Shown here: positions 1-9,055 of the stretch, one piece after another | Numbering within the stretch: position 1 is the stretch's first letter | Layout of the letters: each line of letters begins with the position of its first letter | Assembly: GCF_008119785.1 (NCBI RefSeq) | Contig: NZ_VSFA01000031.1 | Coordinates: 1-64,000 of the forward strand | DNA length: 64,000 bases | DNA from: Micromonospora sp. MP36 | GTDB lineage: Bacteria; Actinomycetota; Actinomycetes; Mycobacteriales; Micromonosporaceae | Direction of reading: 5' to 3' | Position numbers and translations under genes: made by a program | The notes under the pieces: model-generated | Databases searched by the model: none | Told to the model about the DNA's origin: nothing | The model's input: the letters and a program-made list of their open reading frames with translations, nothing else

Positions 1-3000
1 CGGAGGCCGCGCAGGCGCTGCTCGCCGCTGCGGACCGGACGCTGGCGCGCGGCCGCGTCCACCTTGCCGTTGCCGGTCAGCGGCAGCGCGTCGAGGAAGA
101 CGAACGCGCCGGGAACCATATAGGACGGCAGCTCGGCCGAGAGGGACGCCCGCAGGACGGCACTGTCGTGGTCGGTGCCCGCGGCGCCCGCCACGTACGC
201 GACGAGCTGCGGGTCGTCGGGGTCGTCCCGGCGCAGCTGGACCGTCACGTCGCTCTCCGGCAGGTGCCGCCGGGCGGCCGCCTCGATCTCGCCGCACTCG
301 ATGCGGTAGCCGCGCAGCTTGACCTGGTTGTCGGTGCGACCCAGGTATTCGAGGTGCCCGTCCGGGCGCAGGCGCACGAGGTCGCCGGTCCGGTACAGCC
401 GCGCGCCGGGGACGGACGAGAACGGGTCCGGAACGAACCGCTCGGCGGTCAATCTCGGCTGGTGCAGGTAGCCGCGCGCCACGCCGGCTCCGCCGACGTG
501 CAGCTCGCCCACCACTCCCGCCGGGACCGGGTTCCCCCACCCGTCGAGCACGTACAGCTCGGTGTTGGCGATCGGCCGGCCGATGGGGACCGAGCCGTCG
601 GCCGGCGTGGCCGCGTCGACCTCGTACGCGGCGCAACCGACCACGGTCTCCGTCGGCCCGTACTCGTTGACCAGCGCGGTGGCGGGGGAGTGGGTCCGCC
701 AGGGCGCCACCTGGTCGGCGCGCAGGTTCTCGCCGCCGATGACGAAGCACCGGGTGCGGTCGGCCAGCTCGGCGGGGCGGAGCTGGTGGTTGACCAGGTC
801 GAGCTGGGCCGGGGTGATCTTCACCAGCGCGAACGGCGTCCGCTGTTGGCGCAGCGCCTCGCCCAGCGCCTCCGGGCCGAGGTGTTCGCCGACCATCAGA
901 ACGGTGGCCCCGCTGGTCAGCGGGACCAGCAGGCTCGTCACGGTCAGGTCGAACCCGATCGACGAGTGCAGCGGGACCGTGTCCCCGGGCTGCAGCCGGT
1001 AGGCCTGGGCCGCCCAGCGCACGTAGTTGCACACGCCGCGGTGGGTGACCATCACGCCCTTGGGGCGGCCCGTCGACCCGGAGGTGTAGATGACGTACGC
1101 CAAATCCTCCGCCGACGGCGACGGCCGTCGGCGCGGCCGTCGCCGCGGCCCGCCGCCCGAGCTTCCGTTGCCACGACCGGGGTCGGCCTGGGTGACCGGC
1201 GTGTCCAGACCCGGCATCAGCAGCGCCGTGTCGTCGGGCACCAGGTGCGCCAGCTCGGCGCAGGTGAGCACGACCGGGGCGGCCGTGTCGTCGAGCAGGT
1301 AACGCAGCCGGGCGGGTGGATTGGCCGGATCCATCGGTACGTAGGCCGCGCCGGTCTTCAGCACCGCGAGGACCGCCACGGCGAACGGAACGGCGCGCGG
1401 CAGGAGCACCCCCACCAGGCCGCCGATCCCGACGCCCCGCTGGCGCAGCGTCTCCGCCAGCGCCTCGGCCCGCGTGTGCAGCTCGTGGTAGGTCAGCGCG
1501 GTGTCGCCGTCGGTCACCGCCACACCGTCGGGGGTACGCCGGGCCTGCTGCTCGATCAGCACGTGGACCAGCTCGTCCGGCGCCTCGGGGGTGGCGGTGC
1601 CGTTCCACTCCGCGACAAGCTGCCGGTGCTCGTCGGGGGTCAGCATCGCGGCGGAGCCGACCGGCGCGCCCGGGTCGGCCAGCAGCGACCGCAGCAGCGT
1701 CTGGAAGTGCCCGGCGAGGCGGACCATCGTGTCCTCGTCGAACAGGTCGGTGCGGTACTCCAGCACGGTCCGCACGCCGTCGGCATTCTCCCGCACCGAG
1801 ACGGTGAGGTCGAACTTGGCGGTGCTGCCGGGTACGTCGAGCGAGGTGACGTCGAGGCCGTCGAGGCGCGGCGGCGCCGCCTCCCGGCCGTACACGAACA
1901 TCACCTGAAACAGCGGGGTGAAGCCGGGCTGGCGGGCCGGGCGCAGCGACTCCAGCAGCGCCTCGAAGGGCAGCTCCTCGTTGCTCAGCGCCTCGAGAGC
2001 GGCGGTGCGTACCCGCTCGAGCAGCGCCTCGAACGACGGGTTGTCGTCCAGCCGGGCGCGGATGGCGACGGTGTTCAGCAGCAGCCCGACGAGCTTCTGC
2101 GCCTCGGCCCGCTGCCGGTTGGCCGTGGGCGTGCCCACCACGATGTCGCGCTGCCCCGTCCACCGCGCCAGCAGCACCTGCAGCGCGGCGAGCAGCACCA
2201 TGTACGGGGACACACCCATCCGGTGGCACAGCGCCATCAGCGCCTCGGTGGACACGTCCAGCGGGACCGACAGGGTGGCCCCCGCGCTGGACGGCACGGT
2301 GGGCCGCGGCCCCCGGGTGGGCAGCTCCAGGACGTCGGGCGCGTCCGCGAGCTGCGCGCGCCAGTAGTCGCGCTGGGCGGCCGCCTCCGCGCCGCCGAGC
2401 CAGTCGTGCTGCCACGCCGCGTGGTCGCGGTAGTCGACGTCGACCGGGTCGAGGTCCGCCGGCCGGCCCGTGCGGTGTGCGGTGTAGAGCCGTTCCCACT
2501 CGTCGTGCAGGATGCCGAGCGACCACTCGTCGACGGCGACGTGGTGCAGGGTCAGCAGGAGCAGGTGCTCCTCCGGCCCGCAGCGCAGCAGGCTGACACG
2601 CAGCAGCGGCCCGCGTTCCAGGTCCATCGGGGTGCGCGCCTCGGTCTGGATCCGGGCCTGCAACTCCTGGTCGCGTTGCCACGCGGGCAGCCCGCTCAGA
2701 TCGTGCACCCGCAACAGCCCGGGGCGCGGATCGTGCACCACCTGGACCACGCGCTGCGCCACACCGTCCGGATCGGACGGCCCAGCCGGGCCGTCCGCCG
2801 CTGGCGCGAGCGTGGTACGCAGTGCGGTGTGCCGGGCCACCAGCCCGTCGAGCGCCGCCGACAACGCCGCCACGTCCAGCGGTCCGCGCAGCCGGTAGGC
2901 CAGCGGCACCAGGTAGGTGGCCGCGTCGGGGTCGAGGCGGCTCAAATACCACATCTGGCGCTGCGCGTACGAGGCCGCGACCGGGCCAACAGCAGGAAAA

Positions 3001-3068
3001 GCGCCTGCGGCATCGGCCCGGAACGGCGCGACGGGCGTCGCTCGCCGGGAACTCAGGACGTCGGTCAT
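1..3068 (-). CDS. Nonribosomal peptide synthetase, C-A module, 3' end outside the window
   Basis: The first 1022 residues of an NRPS are visible and the gene runs off the left edge. The protein opens directly with a condensation domain: C1-like [10 protein letters not shown] near residue 35, then HHVAVDEWS (HHxxxDxWS) near residue 174. There is no carrier domain before it, so it should accept a chain from another protein's carrier. An adenylation domain follows, with [11 protein letters not shown] near residue 657, NEYGPTE near 800, YRTGDLVRL and [10 protein letters not shown] near 994. The expected PCP would lie beyond base 1. Specificity positions read D-L-T-K-V-G-E-V-G (by eye, GrsA numbering), which matches known asparagine codes. 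A short Arg/Pro/Gly-rich stretch precedes the A3 motif. The ATG at 3066-3068 has AGAAGG upstream. The product is unknown, because no other NRPS gene is in the window. Confidence 0.93.
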   Translation of the reverse strand, partial: MTDVLSSRRATPVAPFRADAAGAFPAVGPVAASYAQRQMWYLSRLDPDAATYLVPLAYRLRGPLDVAALSAALDGLVARHTALRTTLAPAADGPAGPSDPDGVAQRVVQVVHDPRPGLLRVHDLSGLPAWQRDQELQARIQTEARTPMDLERGPLLRVSLLRCGPEEHLLLLTLHHVAVDEWSLGILHDEWERLYTAHRTGRPADLDPVDVDYRDHAAWQHDWLGGAEAAAQRDYWRAQLADAPDVLELPTRGPRPTVPSSAGATLSVPLDVSTEALMALCHRMGVSPYMVLLAALQVLLARWTGQRDIVVGTPTANRQRAEAQKLVGLLLNTVAIRARLDDNPSFEALLERVRTAALEALSNEELPFEALLESLRPARQPGFTPLFQVMFVYGREAAPPRLDGLDVTSLDVPGSTAKFDLTVSVRENADGVRTVLEYRTDLFDEDTMVRLAGHFQTLLRSLLADPGAPVGSAAMLTPDEHRQLVAEWNGTATPEAPDELVHVLIEQQARRTPDGVAVTDGDTALTYHELHTRAEALAETLRQRGVGIGGLVGVLLPRAVPFAVAVLAVLKTGAAYVPMDPANPPARLRYLLDDTAAPVVLTCAELAHLVPDDTALLMPGLDTPVTQADPGRGNGSSGGGPRRRPRRRPSPSAEDLAYVIYTSGSTGRPKGVMVTHRGVCNYVRWAAQAYRLQPGDTVPLHSSIGFDLTVTSLLVPLTSGATVLMVGEHLGPEALGEALRQQRTPFALVKITPAQLDLVNHQLRPAELADRTRCFVIGGENLRADQVAPWRTHSPATALVNEYGPTETVVGCAAYEVDAATPADGSVPIGRPIANTELYVLDGWGNPVPAGVVGELHVGGAGVARGYLHQPRLTAERFVPDPFSSVPGARLYRTGDLVRLRPDGHLEYLGRTDNQVKLRGYRIECGEIEAAARRHLPESDVTVQLRRDDPDDPQLVAYVAGAAGTDHDSAVLRASLSAELPSYMVPGAFVFLDALPLTGNGKVDAAARQRPVRSGEQRLRGL

Positions 3069-3528
3069 CGCGTTTGCCTTCTATGTGCCAGCACCGGCCG
3101 GAGGAACGCCGTCAACGCGCCGGCCCGTTCGATCGTTGCTCGTGGTCCAGTGGGCCGAACCTGTCGCTGGCGGCCGGTCGACCTGGGGTCGGCTCGGCCT
3201 GGTGGAACACGGTCACGGGTACGGCACCGGATGCGGTGACGCGACCGGCCAGCGGGATGATCCCGCAGGTCGGAGGGTGCCCGTGACAGCCCCCGTGATC
3301 AGCCCACTCATACGACAGATGTAGATCCTTGAGAGGAAAAGCCCGTCGACATCATGGCACTGATGATCTTGGCTGCGGGATCCCCGGAATGTGTCGGCTG
3401 TCGATGCTTTCGGTGTCGACGTCGTTGCACGTTCGTCTATTTTTCTGTCGGCGGCAAGATCTATGACGCGGAAGGTGTCGCAACGACGATTGACTGAAAC
3501 ATCCGGGGGCACCGTAGGAGGGTGAGGT
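3069..3528. other. Intergenic region upstream of the NRPS
   Basis: About 460 bases without a convincing gene, lying upstream of the NRPS (minus) and of the broken acetyltransferase (plus). Reading frames here lack coding character. Composition is lower in GC than the neighbours, especially around 3300-3500. A TTGACT hexamer at 3490-3495 has only a weak downstream -10 (CGTAGG or GTAGGA near 3513), so I do not call a promoter. The NRPS promoter should lie somewhere in this block, but I cannot place it. Confidence 0.5.
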
Positions 3529-3957
3529 GAGGGCGCTGGCCGGGCCGCAGTTGCCTTCGTACCCGGATCGCGCGGCCAGGTGTGCGAGGCCGCGGCGCTG
3601 CACACCCAGGACAGCGATTTCCTGGTGGTTCGGGAAGTCACTACCTCGGCCTGGCTGGGCATCGAACACCAGGGCAAGGGCTACGGAGCCGAAGCTCGCA
3701 CCGGTCTGCTCACGCTGGCGTTCGACCACCTGGACGCACGCGCCGCGCTCACCGAGGTGTTCCAGGACAACCACGCCTCTCAAGGCGTGTCCCGCAAGCT
3801 CGGCTACGAGCACGACGGCATCTCTGTTGACGCCCGCGATGGCGAGGCCGTCGTATCCGACCGCCTACGGCTCACCAGAGAGAAGTGGGCCCAGGAGAAG
3901 CTACCGACGGCGACGGTCGACGGATTTCCGGCCTGCCGCCCGATGTTCGGCCTCTGA
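3529..3957 (+). pseudogene. GNAT acetyltransferase remnant, N-terminus missing
   Basis: The open frame encodes only the C-terminal two thirds of a RimJ/RimL-like GNAT N-acetyltransferase. It has the acetyl-CoA loop HQGKGYGAEAR, then the DNHAS and SRKLGYEHDG elements typical of the last strands of the fold. The N-terminal strands and helices are absent: an in-frame stop lies at 3523-3525, and the only possible starts (for example GTG at 3580) fall inside the domain. Full-length relatives have about 170-200 residues, whereas about 142 codons are open here. Either the gene is decayed, or a short protein starts at GTG 3580 (125 residues). No clear ribosome site precedes that GTG. Confidence 0.6.
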
Positions 3958-4064
3958 ACCGCCTCCGACCGAAGAGCACCAGGCGCTCCCAGAACAGCGG
4001 ACCCGACGCGGGCAGGGCACCTGGGAGTTGGAAGCGCCAGAGACGCCTCGCCCTATCAGATGTC

Positions 4065-4439
4065 CTAGTTCTGGAGCTCCTGGACAGGACGTGACAGCAG
4101 GCAGAACTCGTTGCCTTCAGGATCAGCAAGCACGACCCAGCTCACATCGGACGGCTGGCCCACGTCGACGCGTCGCGCACCGAGGGTGAGCAACCGGTCA
4201 AGCTCCTCCGCGGTGGACACGCCGTCGGCACGCAGGTCGAAATGCAAGCGGTTCTTGATCACCTTGCCCTCAGGCACAGCAACCACGTCGATCATCGGCC
4301 CGGAACGGTCGGAGGCGGCGATGGTGATCACCTCATCATCCTCATCAACAACCTGCCAGCCCAGAACCGAGCACCAGAAGTCGGCGATCAATTGTGGTCG
4401 GATGGCGTCGATGGCGATGACGGCAAGACGGCTCGGCAT
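4065..4439 (-). CDS. VOC (glyoxalase-like) family protein
   Basis: A 124-residue single-domain protein of the vicinal oxygen chelate fold. It shows the N-terminal beta strand with IAIDAIRPQLIADFWCSVLGW, the central RLHFDLRADG strand and a C-terminal DPEGNEFCLLS signature with the usual metal-position Glu. Actinobacterial relatives are mostly annotated as glyoxalase-like or bleomycin-resistance-like, and the substrate cannot be told from sequence. I prefer the ATG at 4439 because GGTGAG lies upstream. A GTG at 4457 in the same frame would add six residues. It sits alone, convergent with the acetyltransferase remnant and divergent from the PabC-like gene. Confidence 0.82.
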   Translation of the reverse strand: MPSRLAVIAIDAIRPQLIADFWCSVLGWQVVDEDDEVITIAASDRSGPMIDVVAVPEGKVIKNRLHFDLRADGVSTAEELDRLLTLGARRVDVGQPSDVSWVVLADPEGNEFCLLSRPVQELQN

Positions 4440-4537
4440 GCCGTTATTCTCACCCACCCGCGACGATGCACCAGCCCCAGCGCGGCGCTCGTGGCCCCGG
4501 AACGGCTCGCCGACGCGGATGCCAGGATGGGACGGTG

Positions 4538-5326
4538 ATGGAGCTCGACGGCGTGCCCGCGACGGCCGACGACCTGGCGGCGCTGGCGCTGGTCAACTAC
4601 GGCCACTTCACCACCGTCCGGCTGGAGCGGGGTGGGGTGCGCGGATTCGGCCTGCACCTCGACCGGCTGGCCCGGGACTGCGACGCGCTGTTCGGCGTGC
4701 CCCTGGACATCGACCGCATACGCGGGCTGGCGCGGCGGCTGGCCGTACGGGTGGATCCGCCGGCGATGTTGCGGATCAGCGTGTTCGACCCGGATCTCTC
4801 CGTCGCCCACCCCGCCAGGGATGCGCGGCCCCGCGTGTTGATCAACGTGCGGCCGGCCGAGCCGGCGGCGTCGTCCCCAATGCGCCTGCACGCTGTGTGC
4901 CACCGGCGGGACCTGCCCGGAGTCAAGCACGTCGGCCTGTTCGGCGCCGTGCGCGAGCGTCGCCTGGCCCAGCGCGCCGGCTTCGACGACGTGCTCTTCG
5001 TCGACCCGGACGGCCGGGTCAGCGAGGGGGCCACCTGGAACATCGGCTTCGTCGTAGCCGGTGAGGTGTGGTGGCCCGTGGCGGACTGCCTGCCCGGGGT
5101 CACCGCCCGCCTGCTCGACGGGGTGCTCGCGGGGATCGGCATGCCGCTCCGTCGGGAGCCGATTTGGCTCGGCAGCCTGCCCGCCGGCTGTGCGGCCTTC
5201 GTCACCAGTGCCGGCGTCGGAATCCGGCCGGTGGCCGCGATCGACGGCCACTCGCTCGCCGCCGAGCCGGCGCTGCTCGATCGGCTGCGGGCCGGGTACG
5301 AGGCCATCCCGCCCGAAGCCCTCTGA
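4538..5326 (+). CDS. Aminotransferase class IV (PabC-like) family protein
   Basis: A 262-residue fold-type IV PLP protein of the branched-chain aminotransferase / 4-amino-4-deoxychorismate lyase superfamily. The motif GVKHVGLF places the likely PLP lysine at residue 130. VSEGATWNIGFV (Glu near 163) is the usual cofactor-pocket segment, and FVTSAGVGIRPV is the C-terminal phosphate-side loop. Members make p-aminobenzoate or transaminate amino acids, and the exact reaction is not decided by these motifs. An open frame extends upstream to 4466, but the ATG at 4538 fits the family start (ELDGVPAT). AGGA lies about 12 bases upstream of it, and a GTG at 4535 is an alternative. No pab or folate genes are nearby. 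Confidence 0.75.
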   Translation: MELDGVPATADDLAALALVNYGHFTTVRLERGGVRGFGLHLDRLARDCDALFGVPLDIDRIRGLARRLAVRVDPPAMLRISVFDPDLSVAHPARDARPRVLINVRPAEPAASSPMRLHAVCHRRDLPGVKHVGLFGAVRERRLAQRAGFDDVLFVDPDGRVSEGATWNIGFVVAGEVWWPVADCLPGVTARLLDGVLAGIGMPLRREPIWLGSLPAGCAAFVTSAGVGIRPVAAIDGHSLAAEPALLDRLRAGYEAIPPEAL

Positions 5327-5440
5327 CCGTGCCGATGCTCGCGGAGCGGCGCGCCGGCCGAGCACATCCGGGGCCCGGCGGCGCGAGAGGCGGTCCCGAC
5401 GGGACCCCGCTCCGACAGGGGTCGGCGGCAGAATGGCTGC

Positions 5441-6721
5441 ATGGAGCAAGCGATGCGCGACGCCATCCGGAACGGTGACCTCGCCGCCATCCGCCGCTTC
5501 CTGTCCGCGTTGCCGAACGAGGCCCAGTGGCAGGACGAAGGCCGGGCGGTGGCCGCCGAGGTGATCCGCTCCGGCGGCCCAGGGCTCGCCCAACTGCTCT
5601 ACCCGGCTGGCGAGGTCGTGCCCTCCGGGCCCTGGGGCGATGTCGACCCGGTGGTGTGGGCGGCCGAGCACGGGGCCAGCGAGTTGGTGGAACACCTGCT
5701 GCACCGGTACCCGGCACCGGAAGCCACGCTGCGGACTGCGCTCAACGCGGCCCGGGCCTGGCTCGACGTCGATCCGGAGGCCGAGCTGCGCCGCCGGTCA
5801 AGGTTGGCGGACGACGACGACCTCACGGTGGTACGGGATCATGTCACCGTCGGCAAATACCTGCCCCGAGCGCTGCGGATCCGGTTGACCACCGCCGACG
5901 GCCGGCGAGCGGAGGTTCTCGCCGAACACCGGGCCGTTGTCACCGTCCTCGAAAAGTCGCTGGATCTCCCGGTCTCGCGCGACGAACTGCTGGCGCGTGC
6001 ACTGTGGTCGGCGGACCCGGAGTCGTGCGACTGGTGGGCGTCGCAGCACGCCGTCACGGTGCGATTCCCGGCAGAGGAGACGTTCCGGTGGGCGGTCGGG
6101 CGGCTCGCCGATCCGGAGGTGGCCGTGCGGCGATTCACCGCCGAACTGCTGCACTCGTCGACCGTGGACGGGGAGGCCGTCGACGCGCCGTACGCTGCCG
6201 AGGCCCTGGCGGTGCTGCGCGACCGTATGACGGCCGAGACCGACACCGAGACGCTGTGCAGCGTGCTCGGCGCGTACGCGGGCTTCAGCGAGATCGGCGC
6301 GATCCTCTACGAGTTCCTGCCCTTCGTCGCGGACGATCGCGCTCCGGTGCGCAGCCGCGTAGCCGCGGACGTGCTCAACGGCGTCGGCGGCCCTGCGGAC
6401 GACCCGCCGCCGCACGTCATGCGGGCGATGCTGAGCCTCGCCCGCGACCCGGACCCGACGGTACGCACGGTGGCGACGGCCGCGCTCATCCACTCCGTGA
6501 TCGACGCGCCCGCACTGCGGGAGCTGCTCACCACCCAGATGAACGGCGACGACAGGGAGGTGCAGGTTCGTGCGGCGGCCGGCCTGGCGATGCGCGGGGA
6601 CGTGCACGCCCTGGCGGAGCTGCGCCGGATGAGCGAGGAGGACGGATACGAGTCGCTCGCCTGGTGGGAGTTCGACCACGTGGAGCGTGTGCTCGCACAC
6701 GGCTGGCCATCCCTCGGTTGA
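5441..6721 (+). CDS. HEAT/ankyrin-type repeat protein of unknown function
   Basis: A 426-residue cytosolic protein without signal peptide or membrane segments. The N-terminal 110 residues have short helical-pair units resembling ankyrin-like repeats (AIRNGDLAAIRRFLSAL, VVWAAEHGASELVEHLL). The C-terminal half has alpha-helical units typical of HEAT/Armadillo repeats (APVRSRVAADVLNGV, DPTVRTVATAALIH, REVQVRAAAGLAMRGD). Such scaffolds bind other proteins, and no catalytic motif is visible. A similar repeat protein, unrelated in detail, lies at 12372-13949. I cannot assign a role. Confidence 0.65.
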   Translation: MEQAMRDAIRNGDLAAIRRFLSALPNEAQWQDEGRAVAAEVIRSGGPGLAQLLYPAGEVVPSGPWGDVDPVVWAAEHGASELVEHLLHRYPAPEATLRTALNAARAWLDVDPEAELRRRSRLADDDDLTVVRDHVTVGKYLPRALRIRLTTADGRRAEVLAEHRAVVTVLEKSLDLPVSRDELLARALWSADPESCDWWASQHAVTVRFPAEETFRWAVGRLADPEVAVRRFTAELLHSSTVDGEAVDAPYAAEALAVLRDRMTAETDTETLCSVLGAYAGFSEIGAILYEFLPFVADDRAPVRSRVAADVLNGVGGPADDPPPHVMRAMLSLARDPDPTVRTVATAALIHSVIDAPALRELLTTQMNGDDREVQVRAAAGLAMRGDVHALAELRRMSEEDGYESLAWWEFDHVERVLAHGWPSLG

Positions 6722-6773
6722 CCATCGTGCTGCCAGAGCGGGTCCTCGTTGAGTCGGCTTGGGCTTCGCGGTC

Positions 6774-8141
6774 ATGACGAAGGCGTCTGCGATGTCGATG
6801 TTCGCCGCGCTGCTGGACCGTTCGGTGGCGCGGATCGGGGAGCTGGCGGCTGATGGTCGTTGTTTCGATCGGCAGGCCGTCGTCGAGATCGCGGACGTCT
6901 GGGACAACCACACATTCCCGCTGGTCGGCGCGGCGGTCAGTCGTCCGGCGTGGTTGCGTGAGCGGCGGGCGCGGGCTGCGCTCGGATGGATGGCAGAGCC
7001 CGGACCGGCCCGCCGGGCGTGGATGGTCGAGCAAGCCGCAGTAGCTGGCCACCGGCTGGAGCCGCTGCTGCCTCCGCCCGCTCAGCGTGTCGTGCACTAC
7101 CGCGACTACCAGGGGGTGGTGCGGCCCGGCATCGTGCCGCTGACCGCGACGGCCGTCGCGAGCGTCGGCGAGGACTACGATCTGGCCCGTGCCCAGGTCC
7201 GCGGCGTGCGGGTGGAACGCGCCGGGCCGGAACTCTGCGGCTACGTAGCCCTGGCGGCGCCGCGCGGTTACCACGCGCCAGGCGATCATGAAGCGGTCGT
7301 GGAGTTGTTCCTCAGCGACGTCCAGGCAGTGGAGTTCGACAGCGGTGACAGGGCCGGCGCGACCTTGGCTGCCGATGCCGCTGGAGTCGAGGTCCGGGTG
7401 GGCGCCCAGGGACACCTCCGTGCGGCCTCGGCCACGGTCTGGTTCGACGATCGGTCGTGGCACCTGTCGCACGCTGGCCGGGCCGCGGACCCGTACACCC
7501 CACGCCGCCCGGCCGCGCCGCGCAAGCCTCCACGAACCCAGCTACGACCGGCGTGCGATGGGGCGTTGGACGCCGCCATGGTGCTCCACCAGGCGATGCT
7601 GGAGATCCGTTCGGTGCGCTACGCGAAGCTTGTCGGCCGGGTTCCGCTGCGGGAGCTGTGCGAGGCCCTCGCGGGCGCCGGCGACGGCGTGCTCACCGCC
7701 GCCGGTCAGCCTCCAGCGGCGCGCAACAACGCGTTCCGACGGCTGGCCGAGAAATGGATCACTGGGAGCCCCAGCTTGGCCCATCGGATCGCCGACCGGT
7801 TCGCCGACGTTCACTGGGCCCGAGCGTTGGTCCCGACCAGCTCACCCCGGCCCACGGTGACCGACCTACCAGCGCAAGCCCAGCTCACCTTGGCCGCGTA
7901 CACCGCCGCCCACACCGAGTTCGGCGCAGCGCGCGACGCCTCAGCGGTGGTCAACCTCGCCGTCTCGCAAGATGACGGCACGTGGGGACTGCGGGCGATC
8001 GAGTTCCCGCGCCCCGCGCATCTGTCGCTGGGCACAGCCGCACTCACCGCCCCGAATGCGGCCTCGTATACCGCCGGCGTCTCGCTGTCCCTTGGCGGCG
8101 ACTTCACCGTTACCTGCCGCGAGCGCGACCCCGGCTGTTGA
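6774..8141 (+). CDS. Hypothetical protein
   Basis: I do not recognise this 455-residue protein. It looks cytosolic (no signal peptide, no hydrophobic helices), is rich in Ala, Arg and Val, and has a Pro/Arg-rich linker near residue 245 that probably divides it into two parts. The N-terminal part is helical (FAALLDRSVARIGELAADGR). The middle appears beta-rich. The ATG at 6774 is preferred to the TTG at 6759 in the same frame. It follows the HEAT-repeat gene by about 50 bases on the same strand, and the next gene begins about 70 bases downstream. Confidence 0.6.
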   Translation: MTKASAMSMFAALLDRSVARIGELAADGRCFDRQAVVEIADVWDNHTFPLVGAAVSRPAWLRERRARAALGWMAEPGPARRAWMVEQAAVAGHRLEPLLPPPAQRVVHYRDYQGVVRPGIVPLTATAVASVGEDYDLARAQVRGVRVERAGPELCGYVALAAPRGYHAPGDHEAVVELFLSDVQAVEFDSGDRAGATLAADAAGVEVRVGAQGHLRAASATVWFDDRSWHLSHAGRAADPYTPRRPAAPRKPPRTQLRPACDGALDAAMVLHQAMLEIRSVRYAKLVGRVPLRELCEALAGAGDGVLTAAGQPPAARNNAFRRLAEKWITGSPSLAHRIADRFADVHWARALVPTSSPRPTVTDLPAQAQLTLAAYTAAHTEFGAARDASAVVNLAVSQDDGTWGLRAIEFPRPAHLSLGTAALTAPNAASYTAGVSLSLGGDFTVTCRERDPGC

Positions 8142-8210
8142 GTGCCTGGCTGGGTCGGCAGGCCGATCGGGGACAATGCAGCGCGGGTCACCTTTCGTAA
8201 GATCATCGTC

Positions 8211-8852
8211 ATGCAGCTGATCGAGCGGCCGTGGGGCGTCACCGCGTACGGTGCCGCGAGCGTGAAGTCGATGCCGGACATGGTCCGAGCGCGATTCCGG
8301 GTCGTGCGGGTGGAACAGACACCGTCGGACGCATTCGCCACCGCAGCTCAGGCAGTGCATTCGGTACGTCAGGCCCTGCGAAACCACGGCGTTGCTGACA
8401 GTGCGGTGGAGCGGTCACGGCTGGATCTCAAGAGCTCGTGGAGCGGCTACGGCCCAGATCGCGTCTTCCTCGGCTACGAGTGCCAGGCGTCGTTCGCGAT
8501 GGAGTCGGACCGCCTGGACATCGTTCAGCAGTTGCTCGATGACGTCGTGGCCGCCGGTGCGAACGAGATCGAGGCGGTTGACTTCGACGTCACGACGAAG
8601 GCCGAGATGCGTGCGGAAGCTCGGCGTCAAGCGGTGGCAGCTGCTCGACGGAAGGCCGAGCTGTACGCCGACGCGGCCGGCGTTCGGCTCGGTACTGTCG
8701 TGCACATCGACGATGTCGATCCAGAGAACGTCGGGCACGGCCGATTCCGCGGCCACGGTTCGGGCGGTGAGGCCTCCGCGCAGGACCTTGCACCCGGACA
8801 CGTGGTGGTGTCGGCTGCGGTGATCCTCGGTTTCTCGATCGCCCACGACTGA
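8211..8852 (+). CDS. SIMPL domain-containing protein (DUF541)
   Basis: A 213-residue protein with the SIMPL/DUF541 pattern: an N-terminal strand GVTAYGAASVKSMPDMVRARF, a helix with repeated Ala positions, a central YECQASFAMES strand, and the characteristic helix RAEARRQAVAAARRKAELYA. The C-terminus (VVSAAVILGFSIAHD) completes the sheet. SIMPL proteins are poorly understood; relatives are oligomeric periplasmic or cytosolic proteins linked to signalling or oxidative stress. No signal peptide is seen here, which suggests a cytosolic member. The ATG at 8211 marks the start of the domain; the open frame before it (from 8142) is unlikely to be translated. A strong terminator hairpin follows. Confidence 0.78.
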   Translation: MQLIERPWGVTAYGAASVKSMPDMVRARFRVVRVEQTPSDAFATAAQAVHSVRQALRNHGVADSAVERSRLDLKSSWSGYGPDRVFLGYECQASFAMESDRLDIVQQLLDDVVAAGANEIEAVDFDVTTKAEMRAEARRQAVAAARRKAELYADAAGVRLGTVVHIDDVDPENVGHGRFRGHGSGGEASAQDLAPGHVVVSAAVILGFSIAHD

Positions 8853-8908
8853 AACAGCGCCCGGGGGCGCCCGTGCGGACCGGCCCAACCTGGAATCAGG
8901 CCGGCAAC

Positions 8909-8954
8909 CACGGATGGCTGACCAGGCGAGCGCTCGCCTGACCAGCCATCCGTG
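8909..8954. terminator. Bidirectional hairpin terminator between convergent genes
   Basis: A near-perfect palindrome: the 12-base arm CACGGATGGCTG is repeated inverted at the other end, and the core AGGCGAGCGCTCGCCT is itself self-complementary. Only two mismatched pairs interrupt a stem of more than 20 bp. It lies between the SIMPL gene (plus) and the sigma-factor partner gene (minus) and can serve both. Confidence 0.8.
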
Positions 8955-9055
8955 ATCTTCTCGAACCGCCTCCGGTTGTCGCGCAGCGGTGTGAGCTGAT
9001 CCCGCTGAAGGTCACGCCACGACCGGTGCGTTCCCGGCTGACCCTCGATGCCGAG

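Noticed and set aside
168-3239. A 1023-codon plus-strand open frame across the NRPS region
   Set aside because: Its translation is Arg/Gly/Pro/Val-rich low-quality protein with no domain, while the minus strand encodes clear C and A domain motifs. It is a shadow frame of a GC-rich gene.
3490-3518. TTGACT with a possible -10 upstream of the acetyltransferase remnant
   Set aside because: The -10 (CGTAGG or GTAGGA) matches poorly, and the gene behind it is broken, so a promoter call is not supported.
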